The notes: generated from the sequence alone by a model not told the origin. A stretch of DNA of 36,763 nt from Nitrosomonadales bacterium (GCA_025408405.1 JANYJE010000072.1:1-36763), one strand, 5' to 3'; positions 14,340-25,113 are shown, counted from the stretch's first letter. Numbers and translations are program-made.

Positions 14340-15149
14340 TCAGTGCTTTATGCCGGTCTGATGCAGGATGGTGGTGGCAATTTCCTCCACCGACATGGTG
14401 GTGACATCCAGATAGGGAATGCTGAATTGCCGCATCAGGTTTTCCGCCTGTTTCACTTCGAGCTGGCAGTTTTCGAGAGAAGCATAGCGGCTATTGGGGG
14501 CACGCTCGGTGCGAATTTGTTGTAAACGTTCTGCACGGATGGTGAGTCCATAGAGTTTGTTGAGCAAGGGTTTGATCGCCTGCGGAATGTCTGATCCGGA
14601 AAAATCTTCCGGCACTAGAGGATAGTTCGCTGCATATATTCCGAACTGCAAGGCAAGATAGAGCGAGGTTGGCGTTTTCCCGCAGCGGGATACGCCAACC
14701 AGCACAATATCCGCGCGATGGAGCTCGCGCGAGATACCGCCATCATCATGGCTCAGCGCGTAATTGACCGCATCCATGCGTGCGTTGTAATTCATGCCGG
14801 CTGCATGGGAGCGGCCTATGGCATGGGAGGAGTGCTGGCCGAGCTCAGCCTCCAGCGGAACGATAAACATCTCGAACAGGTCGAGAATCAGTGCATCACT
14901 TTGCTCAATGATGTTGCGTACGGCAGGCAAAATAAGTGTGCTGAATACCAAGGGGCGCTGGCCATCTGCCAGAGATGCCTCGTTGATCTGCACCACGGCA
15001 TCACGCGCTTTTTCCGGCAAGTCCAGAAAGGGCAGCCTGACACGTTTGAACTCAATGCCTTCAAACTGGCTGAGCAGGCTGTGTCCAAGATTCTCCGCAG
15101 TGATGCCGGTGCGATCCGAGACAAAGAATGCGGTGCGCTTTTTATGCAT
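14340..15149 (-). CDS. ppsR: Phosphoenolpyruvate synthase regulatory protein (bifunctional kinase/pyrophosphorylase)
   Basis: PSRP family proteins use ADP to phosphorylate, and Pi to dephosphorylate, a Thr on PEP synthase (or PPDK), switching gluconeogenic PEP formation. The 269-residue product has the N-terminal FFVSDRTGITAENLGHSL motif and the P-loop GVSRCGKTPTS near residues 152-162; many homologues have Thr in place of the Cys. A strong AGGAG 8 bp before the ATG at 15147-15149 sets the start; an upstream TTG at 15170 would add seven residues. PEP synthase (ppsA) is often the neighbour of this gene but is not seen here. Confidence 0.94.
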   Translation of the reverse strand: MHKKRTAFFVSDRTGITAENLGHSLLSQFEGIEFKRVRLPFLDLPEKARDAVVQINEASLADGQRPLVFSTLILPAVRNIIEQSDALILDLFEMFIVPLEAELGQHSSHAIGRSHAAGMNYNARMDAVNYALSHDDGGISRELHRADIVLVGVSRCGKTPTSLYLALQFGIYAANYPLVPEDFSGSDIPQAIKPLLNKLYGLTIRAERLQQIRTERAPNSRYASLENCQLEVKQAENLMRQFSIPYLDVTTMSVEEIATTILHQTGIKH

Positions 15150-15359
15150 AGGTGGGGCTCCTGGGTTCAATGCAGGGATGCGGGAGAATAACTGATCACA
15201 AGCATATTAAACACGAATTTCACGCTACGGATTATCCTGCAACGGGTTGGGAATCGGTGTCGGCATTTTTAATGTACCTGTGTAGAATCATAATCGAAGT
15301 AGCAATCCTGGTGTTTTCTGGGTGATAGGCATGTCATGGATATGATCTGAGCAGGGGGG

Positions 15360-16715
15360 ATGATGCGCGACACATTAACAATAAATTTATACCGGCTGCT
15401 TGTGGCGGCAGTTTTGCTGGCGCTGTGTACGGGCGTACAGGCTGGATTGCAGGAAGGAAGCGAAGCTTTCAAGAACAAAAGATTCGCGGACGCCATGCAG
15501 GAGCTGAAGCCATTGGCTGTTTCAGGGGATGCGCAAGCGCAGAGTTTTCTCGGGAGGATGTATTTGACTGGCCTGGGCGTGCCCAAGGACTACAAGGAAG
15601 CTGCATTATGGTTTCGCAAGTCTGCTGAACAGGGGGATGCGCGCGCCCAGTTCAACCTGGGGATGATGTATACAAATGGGCAGGGGGTTCCGCAGAATTA
15701 TACGGATGCAGCATCCTGGTATCGCAAGTCTGCGATGCAGGGCGGAGCACAGGAACAATTCAATCTTGGCATGATGTTTCTCAATGGGCGTGGCGTGGCG
15801 TGGGACGATAAAGAGGCGATAGTGTGGTTTCGCAAGGCTGCGGCGCAAGAGAGTATGTTGGCCCGGAATCTGTTGGGATGGATGTATGAAAAAGGGCGCG
15901 GAGTTCGGCGCGACGCAGCAACAGCCGCGATGTGGTATCTCCAGGCGGCTGATCAAGGGTACATAGAATCGCAGAGCAACCTTTGTGACATGTATTACAA
16001 GGGCCGAGGCGTGGAGCAGGATTTCAAGGCAGCCATGACATGGTGTCGCAAGGCGGGCGAGCAGGGTGATGCAAATTCGCAGGTAAGCGTTGGCTGGATG
16101 TATCAGCAAGGTGAGGGGGTGGTGCAGGATTACCAGATGGCGCTGTACTGGTATCGCAAGGCTGACATGCTGGGCCATTCCGCAGCACAGAACAACATTG
16201 GCTGGCTCTATCAAAAGGGTTGGGGTGTTTCGCCGGATGATAAAGAGGCCGCCCTGTGGTATCGCAAGGCGGCAGACCTGGGAAATGCAAAGGCCCAATT
16301 CAGGCTGGGCTACATGTATTCCATGGGGGTGGGCGTCACTCGGGATCTGGACAAGGCGGCATTGTGGTATCGCAAGGCAGCAGAGCAGGGCGAGGCGCCT
16401 GCACAATCGAATTTAGGCGAAATGTACCTTCATGGAGATGGCGTTGCGCAGGATTTTATTGAGGCACTGTTGTGGTTTAACAAGGCAGCAGAACAAGGTT
16501 TTGGCATTGCGCAGAACAACCTGGGGCTGATGTATGAAAATGCCCAGGGAGTGGATCAGGACTGGGTGCAGGCACACATGTGGTACAACCTGGCGGGCAT
16601 GGCGGGCGACGAAGCCGCTATTGCAAACAGGAAATCCGTTCAGGCTAAAATGACATCTGCCCAAATCGAGAAGGCGCATGCAATGGCTAGTGAGTGGATG
16701 GAAAAGCCGCGCTAG
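15360..16715 (+). CDS. Exported Sel1-like (TPR-like) repeat protein
   Basis: The 451-residue product has an N-terminal signal peptide (hydrophobic LYRLLVAAVLLALCTG, likely cleavage after VQA near residue 28). About ten 36-residue Sel1-like repeats follow, each with a G-x-GV turn and W(Y/F)RKAAxQG-type helix. They form an alpha-solenoid for protein-protein contacts. A final helical segment (SAQIEKAHAMASEWM) closes the domain. AGGGGGG at 15353-15359 is the ribosome binding site; the two adjacent ATGs at 15360 and 15363 are both possible. Partner proteins are unknown. It is divergent from ppsR. Confidence 0.88.
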   Translation: MMRDTLTINLYRLLVAAVLLALCTGVQAGLQEGSEAFKNKRFADAMQELKPLAVSGDAQAQSFLGRMYLTGLGVPKDYKEAALWFRKSAEQGDARAQFNLGMMYTNGQGVPQNYTDAASWYRKSAMQGGAQEQFNLGMMFLNGRGVAWDDKEAIVWFRKAAAQESMLARNLLGWMYEKGRGVRRDAATAAMWYLQAADQGYIESQSNLCDMYYKGRGVEQDFKAAMTWCRKAGEQGDANSQVSVGWMYQQGEGVVQDYQMALYWYRKADMLGHSAAQNNIGWLYQKGWGVSPDDKEAALWYRKAADLGNAKAQFRLGYMYSMGVGVTRDLDKAALWYRKAAEQGEAPAQSNLGEMYLHGDGVAQDFIEALLWFNKAAEQGFGIAQNNLGLMYENAQGVDQDWVQAHMWYNLAGMAGDEAAIANRKSVQAKMTSAQIEKAHAMASEWMEKPR

Positions 16716-17040
16716 CTGTCGGCTGCGCTGCGGAAATAATAACGCCGCATTGCGCGGCGTTATGTGTCGGTGTCTGGGATACCGACTTGGTCGGTTTGGT
16801 AGTGCCGACTGATGTGTTTACTGCATGTTGTTATGCATTGGTGTCTCGATAAGCGCTCCCCATGATGGTTAACGTTACTGCACGGTGATGCACCGGTTGA
16901 ACATGCTGCTACGCCTCAATTTATACGCTTAATTTAAAATTTCTACAATCGCGATTTACAATGAATGGCGGAGTAATGCCGGGGCGGGTGTTGCTCGAAA
17001 ATCGCTGCTGGATTGGGATTGCTGCTGGATTGGGTTCGAT
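16716..17040. other. 325-bp intergenic region with one hairpin and a short tandem repeat
   Basis: No gene is seen. A 10-bp perfect stem (ATAACGCCGC 16739-16748 with GCGGCGTTAT 16754-16763) follows the Sel1 gene and may end its transcript, though it lacks a T run. GCTGCTGGATTGGG occurs twice at 17004-17017 and 17021-17034, just beside tRNA-Val. Confidence 0.5.
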
Positions 17041-17116
17041 TGGTGGGTGCTGACGGGATCGAACCGCCGACAATCGCCTTGTAAGGGCGGTGCTCTACCA
17101 GCTGAGCTAAGCACCC
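17041..17116 (-). tRNA. tRNA-Val(TAC)
   Basis: The minus strand gives a 76-nt tRNA with acceptor GGGTGCT/AGCACCC, anticodon TAC in the loop CTTACAA, T loop TTCGATC and an encoded CCA. Confidence 0.96.
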
Positions 17117-17131
17117 AATCGAGGGCGCGCA

Positions 17132-17160
17132 TTTAATCACAGGTGCAACGATTTGGTCAA
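17132..17160 (-). promoter_or_regulatory. Candidate promoter of tRNA-Val
   Basis: On the minus strand TTGACC (17155-17160) and ATTAAA (17132-17137) are 17 bp apart, with a GC-rich stretch after the -10. Confidence 0.5.
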
Positions 17161-17252
17161 TTTTTTTGTCTTGTTTTGTCTGGTTTTAATTCAGCCGTCT
17201 TCTAATAAAGCACTTGGCGTAAAATGCGCCCTTTAATTTTCCGGTTTTAACC

Positions 17253-18647
17253 ATGACTGTCCGTACCCGTTTTGCTCCCAGCCCGACCGGCTATCTTCAT
17301 ATCGGTGGCGCCCGCACGGCGCTTTTTTCCTGGGCGTATGCGCGCAAGCATGGCGGCACGTTTATTTTGCGCATTGAAGATACCGATGTTGAGCGTTCAA
17401 CGCCTGAGGCGGTGCAAGCGATTCTGGATGGGATGGCCTGGTTAAATCTGGATTACGACGAGGGTCCTTACTATCAGATGCAAAGGATGCCCCGCTACCG
17501 CGAGGTGATTCAGCAGATGCTGGCACAAGGGAGTGCCTATCATTGCTATACCACTCCTGCCGAACTCGATGAGCTGCGCGAGGTGCAGCGTGCACGCGGC
17601 GAGAAGCCGCGCTATGACGGGCGCTGGCGGCCGGAACCGGGCAAGGTATTGCCCGCCGTGCCCGCAGGTTTGCAGCCGGTAGTGCGCTTCAAGAATCCAG
17701 CCGAGGGAGTGGTGGCATGGAAAGATATGGTCAAGGGCTATATCGAGTTTGCCAACAGCGAGCTGGATGATCTGGTGATCGCGCGCGCGGACGGGACGCC
17801 GACCTATAATTTTTGTGTGGTCGTGGATGATTGGGAGATGAAGATCACCCAGGTTATTCGCGGCGATGACCACGTCAATAACACACCGCGCCAGATCAAT
17901 ATCCTGCGGGCGCTGGGGGCGGCGGTGCCGCAATACGCCCATTTGTCGATGATACTGGGGGATGACGGGCAGAAATTGTCCAAGCGCCATGGCGCGGTCA
18001 GCGTGATGCAATATGACGAGGATGGCTACTTGCCGGAAGCGGTGATCAATTATCTGGCGCGTCTGGGCTGGTCGCATGGCGACGAGGAAATTTTTTCTGT
18101 GGCGCAATTCTGCGAGTGGTTTGACCTCGACCACATTACCCCGTCGGCCGCGCAATTCAACACGGACAAACTGAACTGGCTGAATAGTCATTATCTAAAA
18201 CTGTCGGACAATGCGCGCCTGCTTGAGCTGGTGCGCCCCCGTCTGCTTGCACGCGGAGTGGCGGTGGCTGCTGCGCCTGCACTCGAAGCAGTCGTCGCAT
18301 TGTATAAAGAGCGTGTTGCCACGCTGAATGAGCTGGCTGATGCTGCCGAGGTGTTTTACATTGAGTTGCATCCTGAGCAGGCATTGCTCGACACCCACCT
18401 GACGGCAGATGCCCTGCCCGCATTGCAGGAGCTGTTGCTGCGTCTTGCTGGCGTGGCGTGGGAGGCGCCGGCTATTGGCGCCTTGATCAAGGAGTTGATC
18501 GCCAAGCATGGTTTGAAGATGCCCAAGCTGGCGATGCCATTGCGCGTGATGCTGGTCGGGCAGACGCAGACTCCTTCCGTCGATGCGATGGTGGCGCTGT
18601 TTCCGCGCGAGCTTGTGCTGGCGCGCTTGAAAAAATATTTACCCTGA
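17253..18647 (+). CDS. gltX: Glutamyl-tRNA synthetase
   Basis: This cytosolic class I aminoacyl-tRNA synthetase charges tRNA-Glu. The 464-residue product begins with [19 protein letters not shown], containing the HIGH-type signature. It carries the [10 protein letters not shown] motif, a [11 protein letters not shown] segment and the KMSKS-type loop KLSKRHG near residue 243, then a helical anticodon-binding domain from about residue 320. Length is typical of a bacterial discriminating-type GluRS. A tRNA-Glu gene lies about 140 bp downstream on the same strand. Confidence 0.96.
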   Translation: MTVRTRFAPSPTGYLHIGGARTALFSWAYARKHGGTFILRIEDTDVERSTPEAVQAILDGMAWLNLDYDEGPYYQMQRMPRYREVIQQMLAQGSAYHCYTTPAELDELREVQRARGEKPRYDGRWRPEPGKVLPAVPAGLQPVVRFKNPAEGVVAWKDMVKGYIEFANSELDDLVIARADGTPTYNFCVVVDDWEMKITQVIRGDDHVNNTPRQINILRALGAAVPQYAHLSMILGDDGQKLSKRHGAVSVMQYDEDGYLPEAVINYLARLGWSHGDEEIFSVAQFCEWFDLDHITPSAAQFNTDKLNWLNSHYLKLSDNARLLELVRPRLLARGVAVAAAPALEAVVALYKERVATLNELADAAEVFYIELHPEQALLDTHLTADALPALQELLLRLAGVAWEAPAIGALIKELIAKHGLKMPKLAMPLRVMLVGQTQTPSVDAMVALFPRELVLARLKKYLP

Positions 18648-18664
18648 TTTCTGGTTAATGCCGC

Positions 18665-18693
18665 TTTACAAGTGATGGGTCGATCATTATAAT
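18665..18693 (+). promoter_or_regulatory. Promoter of the tRNA-Ala/tRNA-Glu pair
   Basis: TTTACA (18665-18670) and consensus TATAAT (18688-18693) are 17 bp apart, followed by a GCGCCC discriminator. Confidence 0.8.
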
Positions 18694-18706
18694 GCGCCCT
18701 CTTTTT

Positions 18707-18782
<76 letters not shown>

Positions 18783-18790
18783 AGAACTCA

Positions 18791-18866
18791 GTCCCCATCG
18801 TCTAGAGGCCTAGGACACCGCCCTTTCACGGCGATAACACGAGTTCGAATCTCGTTGGGGACGCCA
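18791..18866 (+). tRNA. tRNA-Glu(TTC)
   Basis: A 76-nt tRNA with acceptor GTCCCCA/TGGGGAC, anticodon TTC in CTTTCAC, T loop TTCGAAT and 3' GCCA. It lies downstream of gltX. Confidence 0.96.
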
Positions 18867-18960
18867 CTCTGCTCTGGCAGTTCTGTTTTATTTAATGAAG
18901 TTAATGCGATAGGTTTAAAGATAATTGTTTTGGCTTGTTTCAATTAGTCAATACCTTTGC

Positions 18961-18966
18961 TATAAT
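18961..18966 (+). promoter_or_regulatory. Candidate -10 box of the rimP-nusA-infB operon
   Basis: A consensus TATAAT lies 55 bp before the rimP ATG. The -35 region is poor (TTTCAA with a 17-bp spacer or TTGTTT with 20 bp), so strength is uncertain. Confidence 0.5.
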
Positions 18967-18981
18967 CCGCGCAGTTTTTCG

Positions 18982-19007
18982 ATGGGCTTCGTGCCCGTTT
19001 TTTATTT
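18982..19007 (+). terminator. Attenuator-like terminator in the rimP leader
   Basis: GGGC (18984-18987) pairs with GCCC (18993-18996) around TTCGT, with two more weak pairs, then GTTTTTTATTT. It lies between the promoter and the rimP start, where a terminator would limit the whole operon. NusA feedback at such a site is known for the E. coli operon; here it is inferred. Confidence 0.6.
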
Positions 19008-19020
19008 GTGGGTGTGAATC

Positions 19021-19446
19021 ATGGATGTGGCGAAGCTTGTAGAAACAACGCTGAACGGATTGGGTTACGAGTTGGTCGATCTGGAGAAGTCCGGCCGCGG
19101 GCTGATGCGCATCCTGATGGACAAGCCCGAGGGCATTTCCATTGAGGATTGCGAACTGGTAAGCAATCAGTTGACGCGCTTGTTCATGGTGGAAGGGGTG
19201 GATTTTGATCGGCTCGAGGTTTCCTCGCCCGGCCTGGACCGCCCGGTTAAGAAAGAGGCCGATTTTGTAAGGTTTTCCGGGCAAAAGGCGCAGATTAAAT
19301 TGCGTATGCCTCTGGCCGGACGCAAGAATTTTGTGGGTATTTTGGGTGCTGTTCAGGACGGTGTTTTGCAGCTGGATGTAGAAGGTAATCAGGTGGCAAT
19401 TGAGCTGTCTAATGTGGACAAGGCACGTTTGGTGCCTGTGTTTTGA
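19021..19446 (+). CDS. rimP: Ribosome maturation factor RimP
   Basis: RimP binds the small ribosomal subunit during late 30S assembly. The 141-residue product has the family segments LGYELVDLE and [20 protein letters not shown] in the N-terminal alpha/beta domain, then [20 protein letters not shown]-terminal SH3-like domain follows (about residues 85-141). Length and motifs are typical. It is the first gene of the conserved rimP-nusA-infB-rbfA-truB cluster and is preceded by an attenuator-like hairpin. Confidence 0.95.
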   Translation: MDVAKLVETTLNGLGYELVDLEKSGRGLMRILMDKPEGISIEDCELVSNQLTRLFMVEGVDFDRLEVSSPGLDRPVKKEADFVRFSGQKAQIKLRMPLAGRKNFVGILGAVQDGVLQLDVEGNQVAIELSNVDKARLVPVF

Positions 19447-19498
19447 GTGAGATAACCCGTTTGCATATTGCAAGTGGCTTGAATGGTTGGAGGCAGTA

Positions 19499-20974
19499 AT
19501 GAGTCGTGAAGTTTTGTTATTAGTTGATGCCTTGGCACGTGAAAAGAATGTGGACAAGGAAATCGTGTTCGGTGCGCTGGAAGCCGCGCTGGCCTCTGCC
19601 ACTAAAAAACGCTTTAGTGAAGAAGAGGCGGATGTGCGCGTCAGCATTGATCGCGACACGGGCGCATATGAATCATTCCGTTGCTGGCAGGTGATGGATG
19701 ATGAGGAATTCGAAACGCCCGAACTGCACATCAAGCTGGAAGAGGCGCGCAAAATTGACCCCAATTACCAGCTCGGCGAGTTTGTAGAGCAGCCACTGGA
19801 ATCCATCGATTTTGGGCGCATCGGCGCGCAGGCTGCGAAACAGGTCATCTTCCAGAAAATCCGCGATGCGGAACGCGAGCAGATTCTGGCTGACTTCATG
19901 GATCGCAGTGAACATCTGGTTTCTGGAACGGTGAAGCGCATCGAGCGCGGCAACACCATCGTCGAATTCGGCAAAATCGAGGCATTGCTGCCACGCGACC
20001 AGATGATTCCGAAAGAAAACCTGCGGGTGGGTGATCGTGTACGCGCCTATCTGCTGCGCGTTGATCGCACGGTACGTGGGCCGCAAATTATTCTGTCACG
20101 CATCACGCCGCAGTTCCTGGTCAAGTTGTTTGAGCTGGAAGTGCCCGAGATTGAAGAAGGCTTGCTGGAAATTGTGAGCGCGGCCCGTGATCCGGGTTCG
20201 CGCGCGAAAATTGCCGTGCGTTCGCATGATCAGCGTCTCGACCCTATCGGAACCTGCGTGGGAATGCGCGGCTCGCGCGTGCAGGGCGTGACCAATGAGT
20301 TGGCCGGCGAGCGCGTGGATATTGTGCTGTGGTCTGAAGATCCGGCAACCAGTGTCATTAACGCCCTGGCTCCTGCCGAAGTCACCAGCATTGTGGTGGA
20401 TGAGGACAAGCACAGCATGGATGTGGTGGTTGAAGAAGAAAACCTGGCCCAGGCTATTGGTCGTGGTGGCCAGAATGTGCGCCTCGCCAGCGAGTTGACT
20501 GGCTGGGAAATCAACCTGATGACGGTCGAGGAATCCAGCCAGAAGAATGAACAGGAGTTTGCCAAGGTGCGCGACTTGTTTATTGCCAAGCTGGATGTGG
20601 ATGAAGAGGTGGCAGACATTCTGGTGCGTGAGGGTTTTAATACGCTGGAAGAAGTCGCTTACGTGCCGCTGGAAGAGATGCTGGAAATCGAGGCGCTGGA
20701 CGAGGAAACGGTCAATGAACTGCGTAGCCGGGCACGTAATGCCTTGCTCAATGCGGCGATTGTGAATGAGGAACGTGTAGAGCACAGTATTGAAGACCTG
20801 CTGAAGATGGAAGGCATGGATGAAGATACTGCGCGCGTATTGGCGTCCAAGGGCGTGGGTACGCAGGAACAACTGGCCGATCTGGATGCTGAGGAGCTGG
20901 TTGAGATGACAGGTATGGACGAAGAACATGCCAATAAAATGATTATGACGGCGCGCGCGCCATGGTTTGCATAA
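19499..20974 (+). CDS. nusA: Transcription elongation/termination factor NusA
   Basis: NusA binds RNA polymerase and modulates pausing, termination and antitermination. The 491-residue product has the N-terminal RNAP-binding domain (1-125) and an S1 domain (about 130-200, [19 protein letters not shown]). Two KH domains follow (about 200-345, with [10 protein letters not shown] and [11 protein letters not shown]), then two acidic C-terminal repeats (about 360-490). These repeats are a feature of proteobacterial NusA. GGAGG at 19489-19493 precedes the ATG at 19499; a TTG at 19487 overlaps that site and is rejected as the start. Confidence 0.96.
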   Translation: MSREVLLLVDALAREKNVDKEIVFGALEAALASATKKRFSEEEADVRVSIDRDTGAYESFRCWQVMDDEEFETPELHIKLEEARKIDPNYQLGEFVEQPLESIDFGRIGAQAAKQVIFQKIRDAEREQILADFMDRSEHLVSGTVKRIERGNTIVEFGKIEALLPRDQMIPKENLRVGDRVRAYLLRVDRTVRGPQIILSRITPQFLVKLFELEVPEIEEGLLEIVSAARDPGSRAKIAVRSHDQRLDPIGTCVGMRGSRVQGVTNELAGERVDIVLWSEDPATSVINALAPAEVTSIVVDEDKHSMDVVVEEENLAQAIGRGGQNVRLASELTGWEINLMTVEESSQKNEQEFAKVRDLFIAKLDVDEEVADILVREGFNTLEEVAYVPLEEMLEIEALDEETVNELRSRARNALLNAAIVNEERVEHSIEDLLKMEGMDEDTARVLASKGVGTQEQLADLDAEELVEMTGMDEEHANKMIMTARAPWFA

Positions 20975-21057
20975 TTAATGACAGCAATGCTGATGCTAGT
21001 GTGTGTTGGAAGTTACACGTTCTGAGATATTGGAAGTTCTGGGGTTAAGGGGTCGTA

Positions 21058-23706
21058 ATGGGAAAAATGAATGTGGCGCAATTCGCAGGTGAACTGGGTT
21101 TGCCAGTTGAGTTGCTGCTTGAACAACTGCAGGCGGCCGGGGTCGCCAAGAAGCAGGAGGCTGACCCCGTATCGGAACAGGATAAAGCCCAGTTACTGGA
21201 GCATTTGCGTAGCGCGCACGGAAGCAATAAAGGCAAGATTACACTGGTGCGCCGCGAGACCACTGCAATCAAGAAGGCCGACAGTTCGGGCAAGTCGCGC
21301 ACGATTCAGGTTGAAGTACGCAAGAAGCGCGTCGTGGCTCCCGCTGTTGCTGAAAGCGTGCCGCCGCAGGCTGCTCCGGCTGTTGCAGCTGCTCCCGCTC
21401 CCGCGGCAGCGCCGGTCGCAGTTGCCGCCGCGCCTGCCGCACCAGCCGCGCCAGCTGGCAAGACGGTAGATGAAAAGCCGCTGACCGCTCGAGAAATCGA
21501 GGCGCGCAATCAAGCCGAGCTGGCTGCACGCCAGGCTGCGGAAATTCAGGCCAAACAGGAACGTACGAAACGCAAGGCTGCAGCAGCAGCTCCGCCGCCA
21601 GTGGCGGTCGCCGAGCCTGTCGCTGCGCCAGCGGCAGTGGCCGCCGAGCCAGCCAAGCCTGCACCCACAAAGGGCGCCTTGCCGGAAGGTACGCTGCACA
21701 AGCCAGCGGCCAGGCCGGGTGACAAAGTGGTCAAACCTTCTGCAGTCAAGAAGGTGGATAAAGTGGCTGATAAAGCCAGTCCATGGGATCAGGCCGGTCA
21801 CAAGAAGCGCGTTCCTTCGCGTACTGTGGATGCGCGTGCCGGTGTGGGCACCCGTGCGGGTGGACCGGTGCGGGCTCCGCGCCATGATAAACACAGCAAG
21901 TCGACAGGGGTGGAGCAGCAGCATGCATTCTCCTTGCCTACCGAGCCTATCGTGCAGGAGGTGATGGTTCCTGAAACCATTACTGTTGCCGAGCTGGCGC
22001 AGAAAATGTCGGTAAAAGCGGCTGAAATCATCAAGGTCCTGATGAAAATGGGCTCGATGGTCACCATCAACCAAGTGCTGGACCAGGACACCGCGATGAT
22101 ACTGGTCGAGGAAATGGGCCATGTTGCCAAGGCTGCCAAGACGGATGATCCGGATGCCTTCCTGGTGGATGCCTCTGAACATAAAGATCTGGTGCTGGAG
22201 TCGCGTGCGCCGGTGGTGACGGTGATGGGTCACGTTGACCATGGCAAGACTTCGCTGCTGGATTACATACGCCGCACCCGTGTTGCCAGCGGTGAAGCGG
22301 GTGGCATTACGCAACATATTGGCGCTTACCACGTGGAAACTCCGCGCGGCATGATTACCTTTCTGGATACGCCTGGTCATGAAGCCTTTACCGCGATGCA
22401 CGCACGTGGCGCGAAGGTCACCGACATCGTTATTCTGGTGGTGGCGGCGGATGACGGCGTGATGCCTCAAACAAAAGAGGCGATCAGCCATGCCAAAGCT
22501 GCCGGTGTGCCTATCGTGGTTGCCGTTACTAAAATCGACAAGCCCGATGCCAACTCTGAACGCGTCAAGCAAGAGCTGGTGGCAGAAGGTGTCGTGCCGG
22601 AAGACTGGGGTGGTGATGCCATGTTTGTAGAGGTGTCTGCCAAGACTGGCCAGGGTATCGATACCTTGCTCGAAGGCATCCTCCTGCAGGCTGAAGTACT
22701 GGAGCTGAAGGCACCGAAAATTGCCAATGCAAAAGGTATCGTAATCGAATCGCGCCTGGATAAAGGCCGTGGACCGGTGGCAACGATGCTGGTGCAGTCC
22801 GGCACTTTGCAGCGCGGTGATGCCGTCTTGGTGGGTGCGGTGTTTGGCCGTGTGCGTGCCATGCTGGATGAGAATGCCAAGGCTGTCACGGAAGCCGGTC
22901 CATCCATACCGGTCGAGATTCAGGGCCTGTCTGAAGTACCAGTTGCGGGTGAAGAGTTTGTGGTGCTGACAGATGAGAAGAAAGCCCGCGAAATAGCACT
23001 GTTCCGCCAGGGCAAGTTCCGCGATGTGAAGCTGGCCAAACAACAGGCTGCCAAGCTGGAAAACATGTTTGAACAAATGGCCGAGGGCGAAGTACGCAGC
23101 CTGTCGTTGATTGTAAAAACCGACGTGCAGGGCTCTGCCGAGGCGATCGCTCACGCGCTGCAGAAACTTTCCACCGACGAAGTGAAAGTGAATCTGATCC
23201 ATGGCGGCGTAGGCGCGATTACCGAGTCTGACATCAATCTGGCGCTGGCGTCCAAGGCGATTGTCATCGGCTTTAATACGCGTGCCGATGCAACGGCGCG
23301 CCGCCTGGCAGAGTCGGCAGGTGTCGATGTGCGCTACTACAACATCATTTACGAGATGGTAGATGAGATCAAGGCGGCACTGTCTGGCATGCTGGCACCG
23401 GAGAAGAAAGAAAACATCCTGGGTATGGTGGAAGTTCGCCAGGTATTCACAATTTCCAAGATAGGCACGATTGCGGGCTGCTACGTGACCGAGGGTATGG
23501 TCAAGCGCAATGCGCAGGTGCGTGTGCTGCGCAACAATGTGGTGATACATACCGGTGAACTGGATTCTCTCAAGCGCTTCAAGGATGACGTCAAGGAAGT
23601 TAAGGCCAATTTTGAGTGCGGCTTGTCCTTGCGCGGCTTTAATGATCTTGAAGTGGGCGACCAGCTTGAGGTGTTTGAAATTGTCGAAGTGGCGCGCGCA
23701 CTTTAA
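21058..23706 (+). CDS. infB: Translation initiation factor IF-2
   Basis: This GTPase delivers initiator fMet-tRNA to the 30S subunit and promotes subunit joining. The 882-residue product has an N-terminal IF2_N domain (1-50) and a long Ala/Pro/Lys-rich linker (about 90-290). A second IF2_N-type region (about 300-350) follows. The G domain has G1 GHVDHGKT near 391, G3 DTPGHEAF near 437 and G4 TKID near 491 (in place of NKID). Domains II, III and C2 follow ([17 protein letters not shown]). Start at 21058, preceded by AAGGGG; ATG 21067 is an alternative. The TAA overlaps the rbfA ATG (TAATG). Confidence 0.97.
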   Translation: MGKMNVAQFAGELGLPVELLLEQLQAAGVAKKQEADPVSEQDKAQLLEHLRSAHGSNKGKITLVRRETTAIKKADSSGKSRTIQVEVRKKRVVAPAVAESVPPQAAPAVAAAPAPAAAPVAVAAAPAAPAAPAGKTVDEKPLTAREIEARNQAELAARQAAEIQAKQERTKRKAAAAAPPPVAVAEPVAAPAAVAAEPAKPAPTKGALPEGTLHKPAARPGDKVVKPSAVKKVDKVADKASPWDQAGHKKRVPSRTVDARAGVGTRAGGPVRAPRHDKHSKSTGVEQQHAFSLPTEPIVQEVMVPETITVAELAQKMSVKAAEIIKVLMKMGSMVTINQVLDQDTAMILVEEMGHVAKAAKTDDPDAFLVDASEHKDLVLESRAPVVTVMGHVDHGKTSLLDYIRRTRVASGEAGGITQHIGAYHVETPRGMITFLDTPGHEAFTAMHARGAKVTDIVILVVAADDGVMPQTKEAISHAKAAGVPIVVAVTKIDKPDANSERVKQELVAEGVVPEDWGGDAMFVEVSAKTGQGIDTLLEGILLQAEVLELKAPKIANAKGIVIESRLDKGRGPVATMLVQSGTLQRGDAVLVGAVFGRVRAMLDENAKAVTEAGPSIPVEIQGLSEVPVAGEEFVVLTDEKKAREIALFRQGKFRDVKLAKQQAAKLENMFEQMAEGEVRSLSLIVKTDVQGSAEAIAHALQKLSTDEVKVNLIHGGVGAITESDINLALASKAIVIGFNTRADATARRLAESAGVDVRYYNIIYEMVDEIKAALSGMLAPEKKENILGMVEVRQVFTISKIGTIAGCYVTEGMVKRNAQVRVLRNNVVIHTGELDSLKRFKDDVKEVKANFECGLSLRGFNDLEVGDQLEVFEIVEVARAL

Positions 23707-24068
23707 TGCCTAAGGATTACGCAAGAACCGATCGCATCGCCGAGCAGATTCAGCGTGAGCTGGCGCAGTTGATACGTCTGGAGTTGAAGGATCCGCGCGT
23801 GCGCATGGTGACCATCACCGGCGTCGAAGTTACCCGTGATTATGCTCATGCCAAGGTGTTCTATACGACGCTGAATGGTGCCAACAATGCCTTGCAGGAA
23901 GGATTGGAGCGCGCTGCCGGTTTCTTGCGCAGCCAGCTGGCGCACGCGATGAAATTACGCATTACTCCGCAGTTGCATTTTGTGTTTGACGCTTCGGTCG
24001 AGCGCGGTTCCCATTTGTCTCAACTGATAGACCGTGCAGTCGCCAGCGACAAGAACGCTGAAGATTGA
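23706..24068 (+). CDS. rbfA: Ribosome-binding factor A
   Basis: RbfA acts in 30S maturation and 16S 5'-end processing. The 120-residue product has the family opening [23 protein letters not shown], the KH-like core [13 protein letters not shown] and the C-terminal [20 protein letters not shown]. It overlaps infB by one base and is followed closely by truB. Confidence 0.96.
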   Translation: MPKDYARTDRIAEQIQRELAQLIRLELKDPRVRMVTITGVEVTRDYAHAKVFYTTLNGANNALQEGLERAAGFLRSQLAHAMKLRITPQLHFVFDASVERGSHLSQLIDRAVASDKNAED

Positions 24069-24079
24069 CCTTGTGCAGC

Positions 24080-25009
24080 ATGGTTCGTAGCTGGCGCCCA
24101 CTGGACGGAGTACTGTTTTTCGACAAGCCGCTTGAGCTGAGTTCCAATATCGCCCTGCAGAAAGTTCGGCGCCTGTTTCAGGCAGAAAAGGCCGGTCATA
24201 CCGGCACCCTGGATCCGCTGGCCACTGGTTTGCTGCCCATCTGTTTTGGCGAGGCGACCAAGTTTTCCGTAGCCCTGCTGGATGCTGATAAAACTTACCG
24301 AGCGTGGGTGCGTCTGGGGCAGACCACCACCACCGGAGATGCCGAGGGGGAAGTGACCTCTACCCATGAAGTGAACCTGAGCGAAGCACAGGTTCAACTG
24401 CTACTGCTGCGGTTTAGCGGTGAAATCGAGCAACTGCCGCCCATGCATAGCGCGCTCAAGCACCAGGGCAAGCCTTTGTACGAATACATACGCAAGGGTG
24501 AAACAGTGGAGCGCGAGTTGCGCCGGGTGGTGATTCACGAAATCGGGCTGGAGCGATTCGAGGGTAATGAACTGGTCATTACGGTGCGCTGCAGCAAGGG
24601 GACGTACATACGTACACTGGCCGAAGATATAGGCCATGCTTTGGGCTGCGGCGCGCATTTGTTCGGTTTGCGCCGCACTGCGATTGCGCAATTCAGTATT
24701 GAGCAGGCCTATACCCTGGCGCAGCTGGAGGCTATGGACAGCACTGCGCGCGATGCCTGTTTGCAACCGTTGGACTGCATGCTGCAAGAACTGCCCAGCC
24801 TGGAGCTGGATGATGTGCAGGTGGCGCGCATGGCTCAGGGCCAGCGCCTGGGCCTGGATTTGTCACTTCCTGATGGCAAGTTGCGTTTGTATGCCCATGG
24901 CGAATTTATCGGATTAGGCGAGCTGTCAGGGCGCAGATTGGCTCCCAGCAGGCTATTGGCAAGTGTGGCGAGAAATGCGGCGCAGCGCGGTGAAAGCGCG
25001 GCGCAGTGA
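24080..25009 (+). CDS. truB: tRNA pseudouridine-55 synthase
   Basis: TruB makes the universal pseudouridine at position 55 in the T loop of tRNAs. The product (309 residues from ATG 24080) shows DGVLFFDKPLELSSN and the catalytic GHTGTLDPLATG, with the active-site Asp near residue 44. It also shows KTYRAWVRLGQTTTTGD, a CSKGTYIRTLAEDIG motif and a PUA-like C-terminal region. A TTG at 24065 overlapping the rbfA stop (TTGA) would add five residues and is an open alternative. It is the last gene of the nusA operon proper; a terminator hairpin lies between it and rpsO. Confidence 0.95.
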   Translation: MVRSWRPLDGVLFFDKPLELSSNIALQKVRRLFQAEKAGHTGTLDPLATGLLPICFGEATKFSVALLDADKTYRAWVRLGQTTTTGDAEGEVTSTHEVNLSEAQVQLLLLRFSGEIEQLPPMHSALKHQGKPLYEYIRKGETVERELRRVVIHEIGLERFEGNELVITVRCSKGTYIRTLAEDIGHALGCGAHLFGLRRTAIAQFSIEQAYTLAQLEAMDSTARDACLQPLDCMLQELPSLELDDVQVARMAQGQRLGLDLSLPDGKLRLYAHGEFIGLGELSGRRLAPSRLLASVARNAAQRGESAAQ

Positions 25010-25083
25010 AATACCTGTTTGCAGCAGTGATCAGGCATGTTTTAGGGTAGGTGCAACAAACATCAGTTATTCAGCAGTTTTAC

Positions 25084-25113
25084 TTGAGCAAACGCCGCAT
25101 TCAAGGGTAAAAT
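25084..25113 (+). promoter_or_regulatory. Candidate rpsO promoter
   Basis: TTGAGC (25084-25089) and TAAAAT (25108-25113) are 18 bp apart. The -10 lies inside the loop and 3' arm of the terminator hairpin at 25094-25125. Confidence 0.55.

Noticed and set aside
15500-16600. Regular repeats that could suggest a CRISPR or tandem DNA array
   Set aside because: The 108-bp periodicity is the DNA behind the 36-residue Sel1 protein repeats; there are no identical repeats with unique spacers.
21193-23550. A 785-codon open frame on the minus strand
   Set aside because: It lies fully antisense to infB, is rich in His, Arg and Cys as expected from reading the opposite strand of GC-rich codons, and shows no domain motif.
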